From the NCBI GenBank assembly GCA_024036415.1, contig JAMWET010006809.1, forward strand, positions 31,001-95,000: 64,000 nt of DNA. The letters run 5' to 3'. This document shows, one piece after another, positions 43,061-56,463 of this stretch. The DNA is from Prochilodus magdalenae. Its lineage: Eukaryota > Chordata > Actinopteri > Characiformes > Prochilodontidae. Numbering within the stretch: the first letter of the stretch is position 1; the number at the start of each line of letters is the position of its first letter. The notes beneath the pieces are model-generated. The model was not told the DNA's origin and made no database searches. It saw nothing but the letters and a program-made list of their open reading frames with translations. A program made the position numbers and the translations under genes.

Positions 43061-46000
43061 GTTCTGAAGGCGGTGGTGTCCCATACCCAGCTAGCAAAGA
43101 ACATTCCCAAAACTTTGGCTAACGTTGCCTACAAGTTCTACGAAGTTTCAAAGGAAATGTGTTAATCTAATATTTAAAAATGTCTTAGTGTTAAAGATGG
43201 CCCTAATTTCAGATCACGTTCATATATAGTTCACTGCTAAGAGATTACGTTTAACAGGAACCTTCAGAGGATGCTCTGAGGTTGTTGTCAGGGCCACATT
43301 ATGCTAGATGATAAAGGAAGAACAATTCCAGTGCAACATTTGGGAAATGTTTTATGGATGTTTCTGATATCTGAGGTTTTTTTTAAAGAACCTTACCCTC
43401 CTTTTTGAAAGAACATCCTGGGAACCTAAAAAAACTTCTACCACAGATTCATGGAAGCACTGGAGGGTTGGGCTGTACCCCCATTATTAAATTATGGGGT
43501 GCTACAATGTTCACATTGTCTCAGTTGTGGTTGTTCCAGATTCTGGTTCAAGCTAAAGGTGGAACCATTTCTGATATCCTGCCATAATTATATTTTTAGA
43601 TGTTTCCTGTTTCTTGCAGATGCAGACATGTAGGTTCATCTGGAGTTACTCAACCATATGTAGCTGCAGGCCTGTTATTACAGTTGTTATTCGTTGCTGG
43701 TCAGATGTGTTGGGTAATGAATGGGCTAAAGTGTTTTCCTCAGTTTTGCGATTTAAGAAACTTTAGTTACACTGATTACTGAGCCCTTTGTTCGACTAAT
43801 CAAAGCACTATGAATTATTAGAGTGGGCGTTGGAACTCTGGTGGCACATCATTCTTGTCTTCCCCCACACATTGTTTTGTTATTGCTCCCTGGGCATTCA
43901 GCTGATGGAGAGGAAGAAGAGGTGGTAGGAAGATGATGGTAATGTTCTCGTTTCAGCTAATTACTTCCCATGTTGTTAGCCCCCCCAGCCCCCCGGCCAC
44001 CCTCAAATTCACCACACTTCCCTCCTTAAGAGAACCTCAAGTCCCTCGAGTCACAGCGGCGCCCTGTTTTTCCCGGCTTTGTCGGCTCTGCACGTGGTTG
44101 AGTGGTTTTGCGCTGTTGGCGGTTTCTCGTCGCCGGACTGAATGGCTGCCTGGGCCGTCTGCTTTCCGTCTCCACCGTATGGTTTCTGGTCTTTTAAACT
44201 CGTATGTGGGTTAAGCTTCCCGAGGCGCTTATGGGGGTGGGGGTGTCTTACACCCAGACCCATTGTCATGGTAACCCTGCAGAACAGAACAGCTGGCTGC
44301 TGTCTGCATTTCCAGGACAGGATCAAGTGCATCAAGTGCCCAACCTGAGGGCATCTGCATGGCACCCATCACTACCAACCTGCAGTCAGGGAGAAAATCA
44401 GGGCTTCTATGGGATGGCTTGCTGCCTACTGGCTGTGAAGCGTTACCGTGAACTGGATGGTCAATGCTCATATTTAAACCTTGAGCTTCCTGAGTTCGTA
44501 AATGGTGTAGCAACCTCTCTAGGAAGGGCTTTTGCTTCAGCCTTGAATGTACACCGTCAGCACAGCATAAGTACCATATAGCCGTGTACCCTACACAGTA
44601 CCTTATGCTGTAGCTTGATGTGATTGGTTCACTTGGTAGTGACCACTTTGGATTTCCACCTCGCCACCATTTTTAACATAGACTGTACGAACTTTTGTAC
44701 GAATAAAGTCAAACATTAAAGTACCAATTTTTCAACAGCTATTAGCTCCGTCTCCAACATCTCAACATTTTAACCACCATTGTTTGTAGAACACCAAGGA
44801 AGTCAACCCAGTGGCATGAAAACCTTATCGCCCACTAGTGTTTTGGTGGTGTAAATGCAGAGTATCGTAGACACACCAATGCACAACTGTAAACTCGCAT
44901 AACAGCATAGGCCACTTGCACCCGTCAGTTGTATAGCCCTCCTTCTTGCTCCATCCCTCAGCATAATACTAGCCAACACTGCTGCCTGTTGGCTGATGAA
45001 GCATAACTGGCAGTTAGCATTCTCCTCCAAGCGTGTAGAGTCCTCCAATGACATTTACAGTAGGTTAACCACATGTGGTGGTTGGATTTGCACATTCTCA
45101 GAAGAACCACATACTAACCTTCACTTTCCGAGCTGGGTAGGATTCCATGTTAGGGGAAGGGAGTGGGTGGGAGTCAGTTGGGAAAGTACCAGCTCCTTAT
45201 GTTGGTACCTTGAAAGGCATTCGAATCATTGGAAATGGTTCATCAAGGTGTTCCCTATTGGTTTCCTGGACCCAATGAGTGTGGTAAGTTATAATAAGCT
45301 ACGTTGCTACAAGCATACCTAATAATTAGCCAATGCGATATTAAAGGAAGCACTAATGTGGAGCATGGTCAAAAGAGTCCAAGCATCCACTTTGTAAAAG
45401 AAGACCACCGTAGGCTCTAGCTGTATTGTTCTATGTTTATAATAGCCTAAAGTGCATGGCTGTATACGACATGTCTTATAAGCTTCAGGGATTGATTGAT
45501 TTATATCGTGGAGGTTGTTAAGCTATGATGTTTGAGGGTTTGAGAAGTGACCTTATTAATGCAGTTCTTTTGGAGATTTGCCAAAGCTGCAGGTAATGGG
45601 CAAAATAGGGAAAAGCCCCAACCCCGCTTTCAGAACCATATCTTCTTTTCCAGAAAGTCCAGATCAACTTTCTGACATATTCTTAAACCACACAATTGTT
45701 TGAGGTCAGAGTAGATTCTATTCCAGCCCAAGGACAAATCCCAAATGAGAAAACACTGGTGAACTACTAACCGTAGTGCAAACTCCATAAGTAGGCTTTA
45801 GGAAGATATCTCGTCTTGGGAATGATTGGTGAACGATGCCAAACCAGAATCAATCCATGCAGGAGACATATGGGAAATAAACTGGAACCGCAGATATTTA
45901 CGTTTCAGCCCACCCTGGGGTAAGAAGCCCTTCTGGGCAATCTTGCATCACTAAGCAATTGTACTTTAATGATATTCGTTCAATTCAGCACTGAGGTATT

Positions 46001-47589
46001 ACTTGCTAAATTGAAATGCAGGCATATTTCAGTTTAGGCCTTATTGATTCCACTTAATGAAATATAAATATCCCTTTTGATCAATAAGTAAAGTTATCTG
46101 ACGGTGAACTAGCAGTCGCATTAGATCTAGGCATAGTGGTATGGCATCAGTAATAACATACTTCTGAAAATATTATTTCAGTCCTATTTTTAAATGTGTA
46201 GATCACTATGACCCAAGGCGAATAAATCAGATCAGCTGACCCCTAAACATGCCCGGTGGAAATGCATTGATCCGGAATCATTCAGATTATAAGCATTCAG
46301 TTAATGTGACAAGATGAAATCAGTCCCCATCGTTTCAGTGGGAGAGCATCTTGGGAGCATCTTACCCTGCGGCGGAGTGGTGGTGGGGGGCTTCACCCCC
46401 CAAGTTACCCTATATACAATCAAATGCAAAAGTTTGGGTACGCCACATGCTCTGTAGAGAACAGAAATCACACACTGTAATGGCCAGCTACACTTTATCT
46501 GCTGGATTTACCATATTGGCTGGCAAGGTGAACATAAAATGTGACTTGTGCAGAACTCATGGCACATATTATATGGAAGATATATGATATTGTAAAGTAT
46601 TATTTGAAGGTAAAGCCATAAACCATGCTGCACATTATTACATATTAAAAACTGATATGTTTTTTTTCTATACTGAACATTCACTGTCAGAAATAGCTTT
46701 TGTTTCCTGGGCGTGTGTTTCTCTGCTTGGCATGGCCCGTCCTCTGAGGCCAAAAACAGAGTGTGCAGCCTGGGTCACGCACCCACACACACCACATTGC
46801 TGATCTGTTGACGTAATGAGCCCGTTTGGGTGGACACGCGTTTGTGCCAGTAAAGTGGCATTTCATGCTGATCTGAGTCCAGTTTGACTGCCTGAGTTTA
46901 AACCAGTGGAGATTAGGAGCTGACCTCAAATCAGGGGAGGTCCGAGTGGAAACGTTCCAGATGGACAGAACTAAGCAATGGGACAAGGATTCCTCAGAGG
47001 TGGACAGTGAACATATGTGTACAGACAATGTCACACAGGGCACTAAACACGCATTTCAGCTGAGCATATGGGCGATGTGCAGCGCTGCAGGAGGAGTGTG
47101 TGGCTGGGGACGGAGTGTGTGCTCGAGCAAGGGGTGCAAATGTGGAGCGCAGTTCAGCGATCGAACCGTTTGCCCTTTGAGGCCGCTATCAAGCGTGAAA
47201 GGCAGGGTGACTGACCTCAGGCCATTAAAATTCACATACCATGTGATCTGGTATGCAGGAGCATCAGATGACCAGAGCTAATCAATGTCCTCATACACAC
47301 TGATGACTAATGACCTCATCACACAGGTGCATCATGGGCCATCTACACAAATAACTTGCAGTAACTAAGCGATGCACACTGTCCTGTAACTCCACAGCTG
47401 CACTGAGCGTAACTGCACGGGATTAGCTTCACCAGGGAGGTTGTGTAATGAAATTTGTGAGGGATTTGACTAATTAATGAAATTCGTCTATAAATAAACC
47501 GTAATTCCTGCAAATTCCCACAGAGATTGGAACAGATGGAACAGACGGTCACGACCCGGATGTTCACATCAGTGTTACATCACAGGATC
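43061..47589. other. Long stretch without recognised genes; presumed intron
   Basis: About 4.5 kb with no transposon termini that I recognise and no exon that meets a minimum standard (acceptor, donor, open frame, coding-like peptide). Open frames at 43405-43782, 44142-44581 and 46946-47281 were inspected and show no domains. This is the least repetitive part of the window and the best place to look for conserved noncoding elements of the exon A/B gene. Confidence 0.4.
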
Positions 47590-50010
47590 CACACAACAAA
47601 GACTGTCAGACTACAAACACTACACACGCTGCAGATTCATACTGGATTATAATCTCTCCACAGTTATTACTGTCAGACTGTAAACACTACACACGCTGCA
47701 GATTCATACTGGATTATAATCCCTCCACAGATATTACTGTCAGACTGTAAACACTACACACGCTGCAGATTCATACTGGATTATAATCCCTCCACAGATA
47801 TTACTGTCAGACTGTAAACACTACACACGCTGCAGATTCATACTGGATTATAATCCCTCCACAGATATTACCGTCAGACTGTAAACACTACACACGCTGC
47901 AGATTCATACTGGATTATAATCCCTCCACAGTTATTACCGTCAGACTGTAAACACTACACACGCTGCAGATTCATACTGGATTATAATCCCTCCACAGAT
48001 ATTACTGTCAGACTGTAAACACTACACACGCTGCAGATTCATACTGGATTATAATCCCTCCACAGATATTACTGTCAGACTGTAAACACTACACACGCTG
48101 CAGATTCATAATTGATTATAATCCCTCCACAGATATTACCGTCAGACTGTAAACACTACACACGCTGCAGATTCATACTGGATTGTAATCCCTCCACAGT
48201 TATTACCGTCAGACTGTAAACACTACACACGCTGCAGATTCATACTGGATTATAATCCCTCCACAGTTATTACCGTCAGACTGTAAACACTACACGCTGC
48301 AGATTCATATCGGATTATAATCCCTCCACAGTTATTACCGTCAGACTGTTATAACCCTCCATACTGGATTATAAATACTCCACAGTTATTACCGTCAGAC
48401 TGTAAACACTACACACGCTGCAGATTCATACTGGATTATAATCCCTCCACAGTTATTACCGTCAGACTGTAAACGCTACACACGCTGCAGATTCATACTG
48501 GATTATAATCCCTCCACAGTTATTACCGTCAGACTGTAAACGCTACACACGCTGCAGATTCATACTGGATTATAATCCCTCCAAAATTATTACCGTCAGA
48601 CTGTAAACGCTACACACGCTGCAGATTCATACTGGATTATAATCCCTCCACAGTTATTACAGTCAGACTGTAAACGCTGCTATTCATACTGGATTATAAT
48701 CCCTCCAAAGTTATTACTGTCAGACTGTAAACGCTACTGCAGATTCATTATTATAATCCCTCCAAAGTTATTACCGTCAGACTGTAAACGCTACACACGC
48801 TGCAGATTCATACTGGATTATAATCCCTCCAAAGTTATTACCGTCAGACTGTAAACGCTACACACGCTGCAGATTCATACTGGATTATAATCCCTCCAAA
48901 GTTATTACCGTCAGACTGTAAACGCTACACACGCTGCAGATTCATACTGGATTATAATCCCTCCAAAGTTATTACCGTCAGACTGTAAACGCTACACACG
49001 CTGCAGATTCATACTGGATTATAATCACTCCACAGGTATTACCGTCAGACTGTAAACGCTACACACGCTGCAGATTCATACTGGATTATAATCCCTCCAC
49101 AGTTATTACCGTCAGACTGTAAACGCTACACACGCTGCAGATTCATACTGGATTATAATCACTCCACAGTTATTACCGTCAGACTGTAAACGCTACACAC
49201 GCTGCAGATTCATACTGGATTATAATCTCTCCACAGTTATTACCGTCAGACTGTAAACGCTACACACGCTGCAGATTCATACTGGATTATAATCCCTCCA
49301 CAGTTATTACCGTCAGACTGTAAACGCTACACACGCTGCAGATTCATACCGGATTATAATCCCTCCACAGTTATTACCATCAGATCGTAAACGCTACACA
49401 CGCTGCAGATTCATACCGGATTATAATCCCTCCACAGTTATTACCGTCAGACTGTAAACACTACACACGCTGCAGATTCATACCGGATTATAATCCCTCC
49501 ACAGTTATTACCGTCAGACCGTAAACACTACACACGCTGCAGATTCATACTGGATTATAATCCCTCCACAGTTATTACCGTCAGACTGTAAACACTACAC
49601 ACGCTGCAGATTCATACTGGATTATAATCCCTCCACAGTTATTACCATCAGATCGTAAACACTACACACGCTGCAGATTCATACTGGATTATAATCCCTC
49701 CACAGTTATTACCGTCAGACTGTAAACACTACACACGCTGCAGATTCATACTGGATTATAATCTCGCCATGGTTATTAGTGTCAGACTGTAAACACTACA
49801 CACGCTGCAGATTCATACTGGATTATAATCACTCCACAGTTATTACCGTCAGACTGTAAACACTACACACGCTGCAGATTCATACTGGATTATAATCACT
49901 CCACAGTTATTACCGTCAGACTGTAAACACTACACACGCTGCAGATTCATACTGGATTATAATCCCTCCACATTTACTACTGTCAGACTGTAAACACTAC
50001 ACACACTCGC
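47590..50010. repeat. 67-bp minisatellite, about 36 units
   Basis: Unit: GTCAGACTGTAAACACTACA + CACGCTGCAGATTCATACTG + GATTATAATCCCTCCACAGT + TATTACC, recurring every 67 bp (for example TGTCAGACTG at 47671 and 47738). Left units have AAACACTAC and ATATTACTG, central units AAACGCTAC and CCAAAGTTATTACC, and right units return to AAACACTAC, so variants are blocked by position. Several units near 48340-48380 and 48670-48760 carry deletions. No coding meaning. Confidence 0.96.
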
Positions 50011-52292
50011 TACACCTCATAAGTATAATACGGTACGATAATAACATCATATTAATTGTATGATGTAATGAGTTATGAGTGTATGAGTCATATGAACAGG
50101 AACATCCAGTAACCAGGTAATTAAAGCCCCATTCTGATTTTATATTGCCTTTAAGAATCTGTAAAGTGTAACAGACGAGCAGATGTTTCCCGTCCCTGTT
50201 GGGTCGGCGAGTAGCCGGACCAGGCTAATGTGTGGTCGTAAAACCTCTGGGTAGAGCCTTTTAAAGCGTACTGCCACTGCATGCGCAATACATCATACCC
50301 TTCATGCTAATGAGAGGCTGTTAGGCTCCCTTATAGGGCCAGGGGATCGCTGATGATTAATGTCTGTTTATGAGCTGAAGGAATGCTCTGCCTTTTCCGA
50401 GGCGCGAGGCTCGAGGCGCGAGGCCCGGCGCTTTTCATTACTTTTGCAATCATTTGTTGATTTGCAGAGGTATTCATGCGGAGGCCCGACGTTAGCGTCC
50501 TGTAAAATCTCTAGTGCTGAATGGACACCTAAAGTGTCGCAGTGCTCATGTCCAGCCGCACTTCTGTAAACTGTAGTCGTTATTTCAGCGCTGGGGATTT
50601 GCCGGTGTAATTACGGCTGTCGCTGCTGGTAGTGTCCTGGCTGTTGTGATTGATGATGATGCTTATGATTGCAGGTTATTACTCTAATTATCCCGATAAT
50701 TCTTAACAAACAAAATGTTTGGTCAGCAACTGGGCTGCTTCTATCTTTAGCCACTATTACGGTGTGGCCTGCAGGGAGCAGTGGTGTGAGACAAGCCTTG
50801 GCTACAGCTGGTGGTCTATACGGGGGCCTGTTATGAGGCTCTAGTGTCCGAGGTCATAAAACAAAGATGATGCGTTGAATTATAATGTATTTATGCATGG
50901 CAGTCGGAAGACGCACCAGGGCAATGAGGATGGCACCTCGCATTGAGGTTGCATCTGAGACCATATACAGATACACAGTATATAGAGAGAGGACCTCGTG
51001 TCCAGCCCAGCTCGTCTTCTTCCCTCTGTTTACGTAGCCCTCAGACTGGCTATCCAGTGCTCCAGCACAAACGGGCACTAATGGGCCAATTGCGTGACGG
51101 GGTTTCACAAAGTGCTTGATATGCGCCAATCGCTGTTCATTTATTCATCTCGGAAAGCTGATGAATGTTTAACGAGGGATCAGCAGGTGTCCCCATTTAA
51201 TACTTAATCAGCTGTGCAATCAGAGAGGAGGATCTGGCCAGGGGTGCTCGGGACACTCCGTCATGCCATACTGGGGTACCTTGGGTCACCCCGGGCTGGA
51301 GTCCTTCAGTGTTGTGTACTCTAGGCCTAAGTTTGTAGTCCTTGGTGAGAGTGCTGAGCCGTGACAGGGTCACTCCTATTCACTTACACCCGGGAAGACC
51401 CTGTATGGCCACACTGTGTCTCAAGGGGGCCGCTTCACCTCACTCCTACACAATACCCTATACCCCCTAAGCATTGGTGACCACCCTTTACTTGAGATGG
51501 TACGTCTGAAGGAGACTGGATATAAGGTACTGGACTCCATTGGCTGCTCTTTATTCTGTCCAGGCTGAAGCCCTTCTTATAAATACCTGGGGAAATGGGT
51601 GGGGCTAAACTGCTATAGGCTAAAATATGAGAAAATACAGTATATGTGCATAAAACCTTCTGCTTATTGACCAGTTCTAATGAGAACCTAAATTAATTGA
51701 GGGTGGTCTCTGACCTGTACATAGTACTGCTCCAAAAGTAGTTAGTACCCTATGAGTCGAGACCTAGGCTAGGACTAACCCTCTGCAGCTGTCTACAAAT
51801 AACCTTCTAATTGTCAGGACTGAGTTCTATCAGAAGTGAGAACGCAGAACACAATACCGTATGCCGGCTGGCCAACAGCGGATCTGACCGCCCCAGAATA
51901 GATAGGTGTTATTCAGCCATTACACCAGCGTCTCAGTGCCAGCCGGCGCTCCTTCTCTTGTTGCGCAACATCTGATTTCACTAATGAGCTCGTCTCCTTT
52001 GCGAAGAACGCAGCTTAATGATGGGAATCAAGCGGTTTGAGCACCATTGAAAGAAATCCTGTACTGTGGTTTGGAATTGACCAGACCTGCTGCAGATGAG
52101 TGGTTGTGTTTTCTTAGTCAGTGCTCAGCATCTCGGTGACCTGGCTTGTGTTTACAGGTATTATACAAAAAGTAGTTTTCAAAAATTGGAAAAATATGTT
52201 TGTTAATATATAGTATGCCTGTAGTAACGGTGTCACTTATTACTGGAGTGTAACTGAACAAATGGCAAATTAAAAAAAATAAATAAAATAAA
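50011..52292. other. No gene recognised; candidate conserved noncoding blocks
   Basis: Repeat-free. 50330-50500 combines a GC-rich direct repeat (GAGGCGCGAGGCTCGAGGCG) with homeodomain-type AT words (TGATGATTAATGTCTG, CATTACTTTTGCAATCATTT), and 51930-52050 has GCGCAACATCTGATTTCACT and CGCAGCTTAATGATGGGAAT. These resemble vertebrate conserved noncoding elements in style only; conservation cannot be tested here. Confidence 0.35.
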
Positions 52293-52972
52293 TGAGTGAG
52301 GGAGGGATGGATGGATGGATGGATGGATGAATAAATGTGTGTGTGAGTGAGTGGATGGATGGATGGATGAATAAATGTGTGTGTAAGTGGATGGATGGAT
52401 GGATGGATGAATGAATAAATAAATGTGTGAGTGAGTGGATGGATGGATGAATGAATGAATAAATGTGTGTGTGAGTGAGTGGATGGATGGATGGATGGAT
52501 GGATGGATGAATGAATAAATGTGTGAGTGAGTGGATGGATGGATGGATGGATGGATAAATGAATGAACGAATGAATAAATGTGTGAGTGGATGGATGGAT
52601 GGATGGATGGATGGATGAATGAATTAATAAATAAATAAATGTGAGTGAGTGGATGGATGGATGGATGGATGAATGAATGAATAAATAAATGTGTGAATGA
52701 GTGGATGGATGGATGGATGGATGAATGAATAAATGTGTGAGTGAGTGGATGGATGGATGGATGGATGAATGAATGAATAAATAAATGTGTGAGTGAGTGG
52801 ATGGATGGATGGATGGATGGATGGATGAATGAACAAATGTGCGAGTGAGTGGATGGGTGGATGGATGAATGAATGAATAAATGTGTGAGTGAGTGGATGG
52901 ATGGATGGATGAATGTATACATGTGTGAGTGAGTGAGTGGATGGATGAATGAATGAATGAATGTTGAGACAC
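52293..52972. repeat. GGAT/GAAT/GTGA tetranucleotide microsatellite with higher-order block
   Basis: A composite unit of about 60-70 bp, (GGAT)n-(GAAT)n-AAATGTGTGAGTGAGT, is repeated around ten times, with variable numbers of tetramers in each block. Minus-strand frames of 229-310 codons rich in His/Ser/Ile/Pro are simple translations of this repeat. Confidence 0.96.
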
Positions 52973-53165
52973 TATTCTAAATGCACACCTGTCATGTTTA
53001 AACCATAGCTCCTTCCAAATGCCTACCCTGGAAATCCCCCATCGACCCAACCTGACTCAAACTTTCATAAACATTTTGAAATACATTGCTTTATCATTCC
53101 TAAATAATTATAACTACATTTATCTGTCAGAAAATGTCTGTCATGACTGTTACTATGGCATCAAA
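52973..53165. other. No gene recognised
   Basis: Short unique segment between two repeats. Confidence 0.4.
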
Positions 53166-53490
53166 GGTGAATCCAAAGCGACTGATTGGCAGTTGCTAAA
53201 GTATCCTAGGTGGTTATGAGTAACTGAGTGGCCAATGACACGGTGTCCCAGGTTTATCCAAAGTTGTTGATTGGCCATTGCTCTCATGTCCCGGGTGGCT
53301 CCAAAGCTATAGCTTGGCCATTACTATGGTATACTAGGTGGTTTCTAAGTACTGAAGTAACTGAGTGGCCACTGCTCTGGTATATCAGGTGGTTCCAGAG
53401 TGATTGTGTCCCGGGTGGTTCCAATGTTGTTGACATGCCATGCTATGTTATCCCAGGCAGCAAGATGGTACAGTGTGGTAAGCCATTGCT
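53166..53490. repeat. Degenerate tandem repeat (GATTGGCCATTGCT...GGTGGTTCCAA type)
   Basis: Phrases GATTGGCAGTTGCTAAAGTA, GAGTGGCCAATGACACGGTG, GATTGGCCATTGCTCTCATG, CTTGGCCATTACTATGGTAT and GAGTGGCCACTGCTCTGGTA recur about every 45-60 bp, followed by AGGTGGTT or GGGTGGCT and CCAAAG. An old, diverged minisatellite of about six units. Confidence 0.7.
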
Positions 53491-54841
53491 ATGAATTTCC
53501 ATGTAGTTGAAGAGATGATGCTTCTTTCCTGGCCTCCTGGTAGTGAGTAGAGTTGAGACATCTCATCACTATTGATGCGTGGTTCATTGTTAAAGCTTAT
53601 ATGGTGTAGAAGAGAAGCTAATTGTGTAGCAGGAATGTTTAATGGCTATCTGAAGATCCTGATTTTGAAATATAGTATGTTCGGAGATTTTTTGATCATT
53701 TTGGGCTACAGTCTTGGCCTAGTTTACTTCAACTGGTATCTTGAAGCCAACCTGAGTCATGGTTCCATTTACACTGACCTGTATGTAGCACTGAGCTTCA
53801 GTAAGAGCTTCTACCAATGTTGGAACGTTTGTAAACGCCCCTCTGTGTGGTAATACGTGTGTGGAAGGGGGGATGAATGAAAGGCAATTACATGCCAAGT
53901 TTAGCCAAATCCTTATTAGTGTCACTTGCTAAAGTTCCCAGTCCTCCAACCTGCCACTCACTAGTGATGTTATCTATTACATGAGTGTGTGTCTGCGTGA
54001 CAGTGAAGCCCTGTTCTGTGTAATCTTGTGATCTGAGATCTGGCTATGGCGTTGGGTTTTAATCACGATCAATTATTACTCCTAAGCCCGCAGCATCTCC
54101 CTCTACACCCTCCCACCCCCCTCTGTCATTCAGTTGTTGCATAACCATTGTTATCAACCACAGACCAAGACACCCTGTTCAAAATTCAGTCATTATGTAA
54201 TTTATTAATAACCACAGACAGCAGAGCATGCAACTCTCCATGTCCCTGGATCTTCATCAGCCTTTAACTTTCTTCTTACTCATGCAAACGGTGCTGGAAG
54301 TCAGATTACCGAACGCCAGTCTCCGACTTCTGCACCATATGGTATCTATATGTTCCTCTGGTCTCTCTAAGAGACCAATCAGCCTCTGTTTGTTTGGGTG
54401 TGTATAATTAATGAGGCTCTTGGGCCATTGGCTGGTGATGGATGACATGCCCCATCAAAAGTGTCACCTTAAGCGAGTTCACTTAAGACGAATTAGCCCA
54501 AAGCGGAGTCACCCGACACCGGCCCTCGGTTTAAACATTTAAAGGACGCCTTCTCACCTACTTAGTCCCGCTCCCGCCGCTCCGCAGTACCTTTTCATTA
54601 CTGTGTTTCAGAACTATAACAAGGTGATGGTGTTTAATGTCATTGACTGGAAATTGGCACAGTCATCGTGCGTGTCAGACATTGCACACCTTGCCCCTGT
54701 CCTACAAATCTAATAACCCCACTACAATCTAGAGTTACTCCTCGGCACATGATAACAAACCAGCAGCTCTGCCAACACCTCAGTGTATCTATACTGTCTA
54801 TTCTATCAGCTCCACTGACCATATAGGGGCTCTCTGTAGAT
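53491..54841. other. No gene recognised; unique sequence
   Basis: Frames at 53572-53853 (plus) and 54257-54448 (minus) have no recognisable domain or splice support. A repeat-free stretch. Confidence 0.4.
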
Positions 54842-55415
54842 CTACAGGTACAGACTGTGGTCCATCTGTTTCTCTGTATACTGTATTACCCTGTTCTTCA
54901 GTGGTCAGGACCCCCACAGGACCACCACAGAGCAGGTGGGTGGTGGATCATTCTCAGCACTGCAGTGAAGTGGTGGTGTGTTAGTGTGTGTTGTGTTGGT
55001 GTGAGTGGATCAGTCTCAGCAATGCTGCTGGACACCTCAGTATCACTGCTGGCCGGAGATTCTTTCACCAAGCAACACTATCTAGCCAACAGCGTCCTGT
55101 GGGCAGTGTCCTCTGGGCAGCGTCCTGTGGGCAGCATCCTGTGACCACTGATAATGGAATAGAGGATGACCAACACAGTGCTGTTGAGCAGCAGATGAGC
55201 TACCGTCTCTGACTGTCCATCTACAAGGTGGACCAGCAAGGTAGGAGTGTCTAATAGAGTGGGCAGTGAGTGGACACAGTGTTAATCCACTCACACCAGC
55301 ACAACACACGCTAACACACGACCACCATATCAGTGTCACTGCAGTGCTGAGAAAGATCCACCACCCACATAATACCTGCTCTATGGTGGTCCGGTGGGAT
55401 CCGGACCATTGCATT
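54842..55415 (-). mobile_element. Fold-back transposon, compact copy with about four 14-bp units
   Basis: The left arm from CTACAGGTACAGACTGTGGT through GGACCACCACAGAGCAGG and GTGGGTGGTGGATCATTCTC is inverted at 55340-55400 (GATCCACCACCCACATAATA, CCTGCTCTATGGTGGTCC). The core includes AGCGTCCTGTGGGCAG-type 14-bp units at about 55093-55143 and a unique segment (AGAGGATGACCAACACAGTG, GAGCAGCAGATGAGCTACCG) found in the opposite orientation at about 1140-1190. This is the best view of the ancestral element, about 575 bp, with no coding capacity. Confidence 0.82.
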
Positions 55416-56463
55416 TGTCCCCCTCTGCAGCTGCCTGTTCTCGCCTATGGCCTGTATGCCGTATTATTAATTACCCCCTTCAAACATGCACCTTCCCCGA
55501 AAACAGTTACCCTCCATGGACACTCATTATGTGAAATCTCCACAGTATGGGGTAACTAAGTGAGCCAGGGGGTATCTTTCAACAGGCAGCAGGGTGTGGG
55601 GGAGACAGAAGGGGGTGGTCTTTTTTTCTGACTGAGTCATGGTGGACTTCTGAGCAAAAAGCACAGCTGTCCATAAGGCTGCATGTGTGCAAGTGTGCAC
55701 CTGCATTCACCATAAGGGGGCGCTCCCTCGTCAGTTATGCTTGGTAGGTTGTTTCCAGATGGACGGTTGGTTGAATGAGGGGATGAGCACGATGCATGGA
55801 CTCGGGCATTGGAGAGCGAATCAGTTCAGCATATGCTGCAGTCAGACGGTAAACAGGAAGTCCTCAGATCTGTGGCCAGTTTGCACATCATCAGTAGTGC
55901 TGGGTGAGGATATTAAAGCAAACTGGTGGACCACTGATGTAACACAGTTAAGGTCTTTGGTAGAACATGGTGAATGACATCATGCATCATCTAAACACTC
56001 CCAGGACACACATCTAGAAGGTCTGAGATTGGCCAGGATGCTCAAGGCCCTCAGATCTTGTAGGTGTATGGTCAATTACAAATACAGACCACAGTTAAGG
56101 TCCAATCTGCAGTGGCCCCAAAAGTATTTGGACACTTTGAACCATTTCACAATGGATGTATGGATGTGAATGGTGGAGAAACACAATATGGGATATTTAC
56201 CTGGCCTGAGCAGGTACTTAGGAGACTCGTTCTCAGAAATAAGCTATCTAGAACACGGGCTTTTTCATTTTAATCTGCTGATATTTTATGATCCAGTCAA
56301 TAACTTCTAGATCTACAGCTGTACTCACATGTGGAACCAATAAACCAAACCAAGTCAAGTTTATTATGTCACATATAAAGTCATACATGGTGCAAATACC
56401 AGCGAAATGATTTGGCACCTGCCTGCTCACCTGAAGCTATAGCATAATATATATATATATATA
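55416..56463. other. No gene recognised; ends in a short (AT)n run
   Basis: Contains AAGTATTTGGACACTTTGAA at 56121, a phrase common in fish repeats, too short to classify. An ATATATATATAT run at 56447-56463 provided the TA target for the following MITE. Confidence 0.4.

Noticed and set aside
43600..43782. TTTCTTGCAG acceptor at about 43610-43619 as a possible common exon for A and B
   Set aside because: The phase-compatible frame stays open but reads as a low-quality hydrophobic peptide, ends in a stop and has no donor; not credible without transcript data.
44142..44581. Frames of 68-125 codons downstream of exon B considered as the common second exon
   Set aside because: No acceptor with the required phase and a coding-like peptide was found; the peptides look like random intron translation.
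47590..50010. Possible CRISPR-like or RNA gene cluster (67-bp regularity)
   Set aside because: Units are contiguous and homogenised with no distinct spacers or promoters; it is a minisatellite.
52118..53050. 310-codon His/Ser/Ile/Pro-rich frame on the minus strand
   Set aside because: Translation of GGAT/GAAT tetranucleotide repeats with short flanks.
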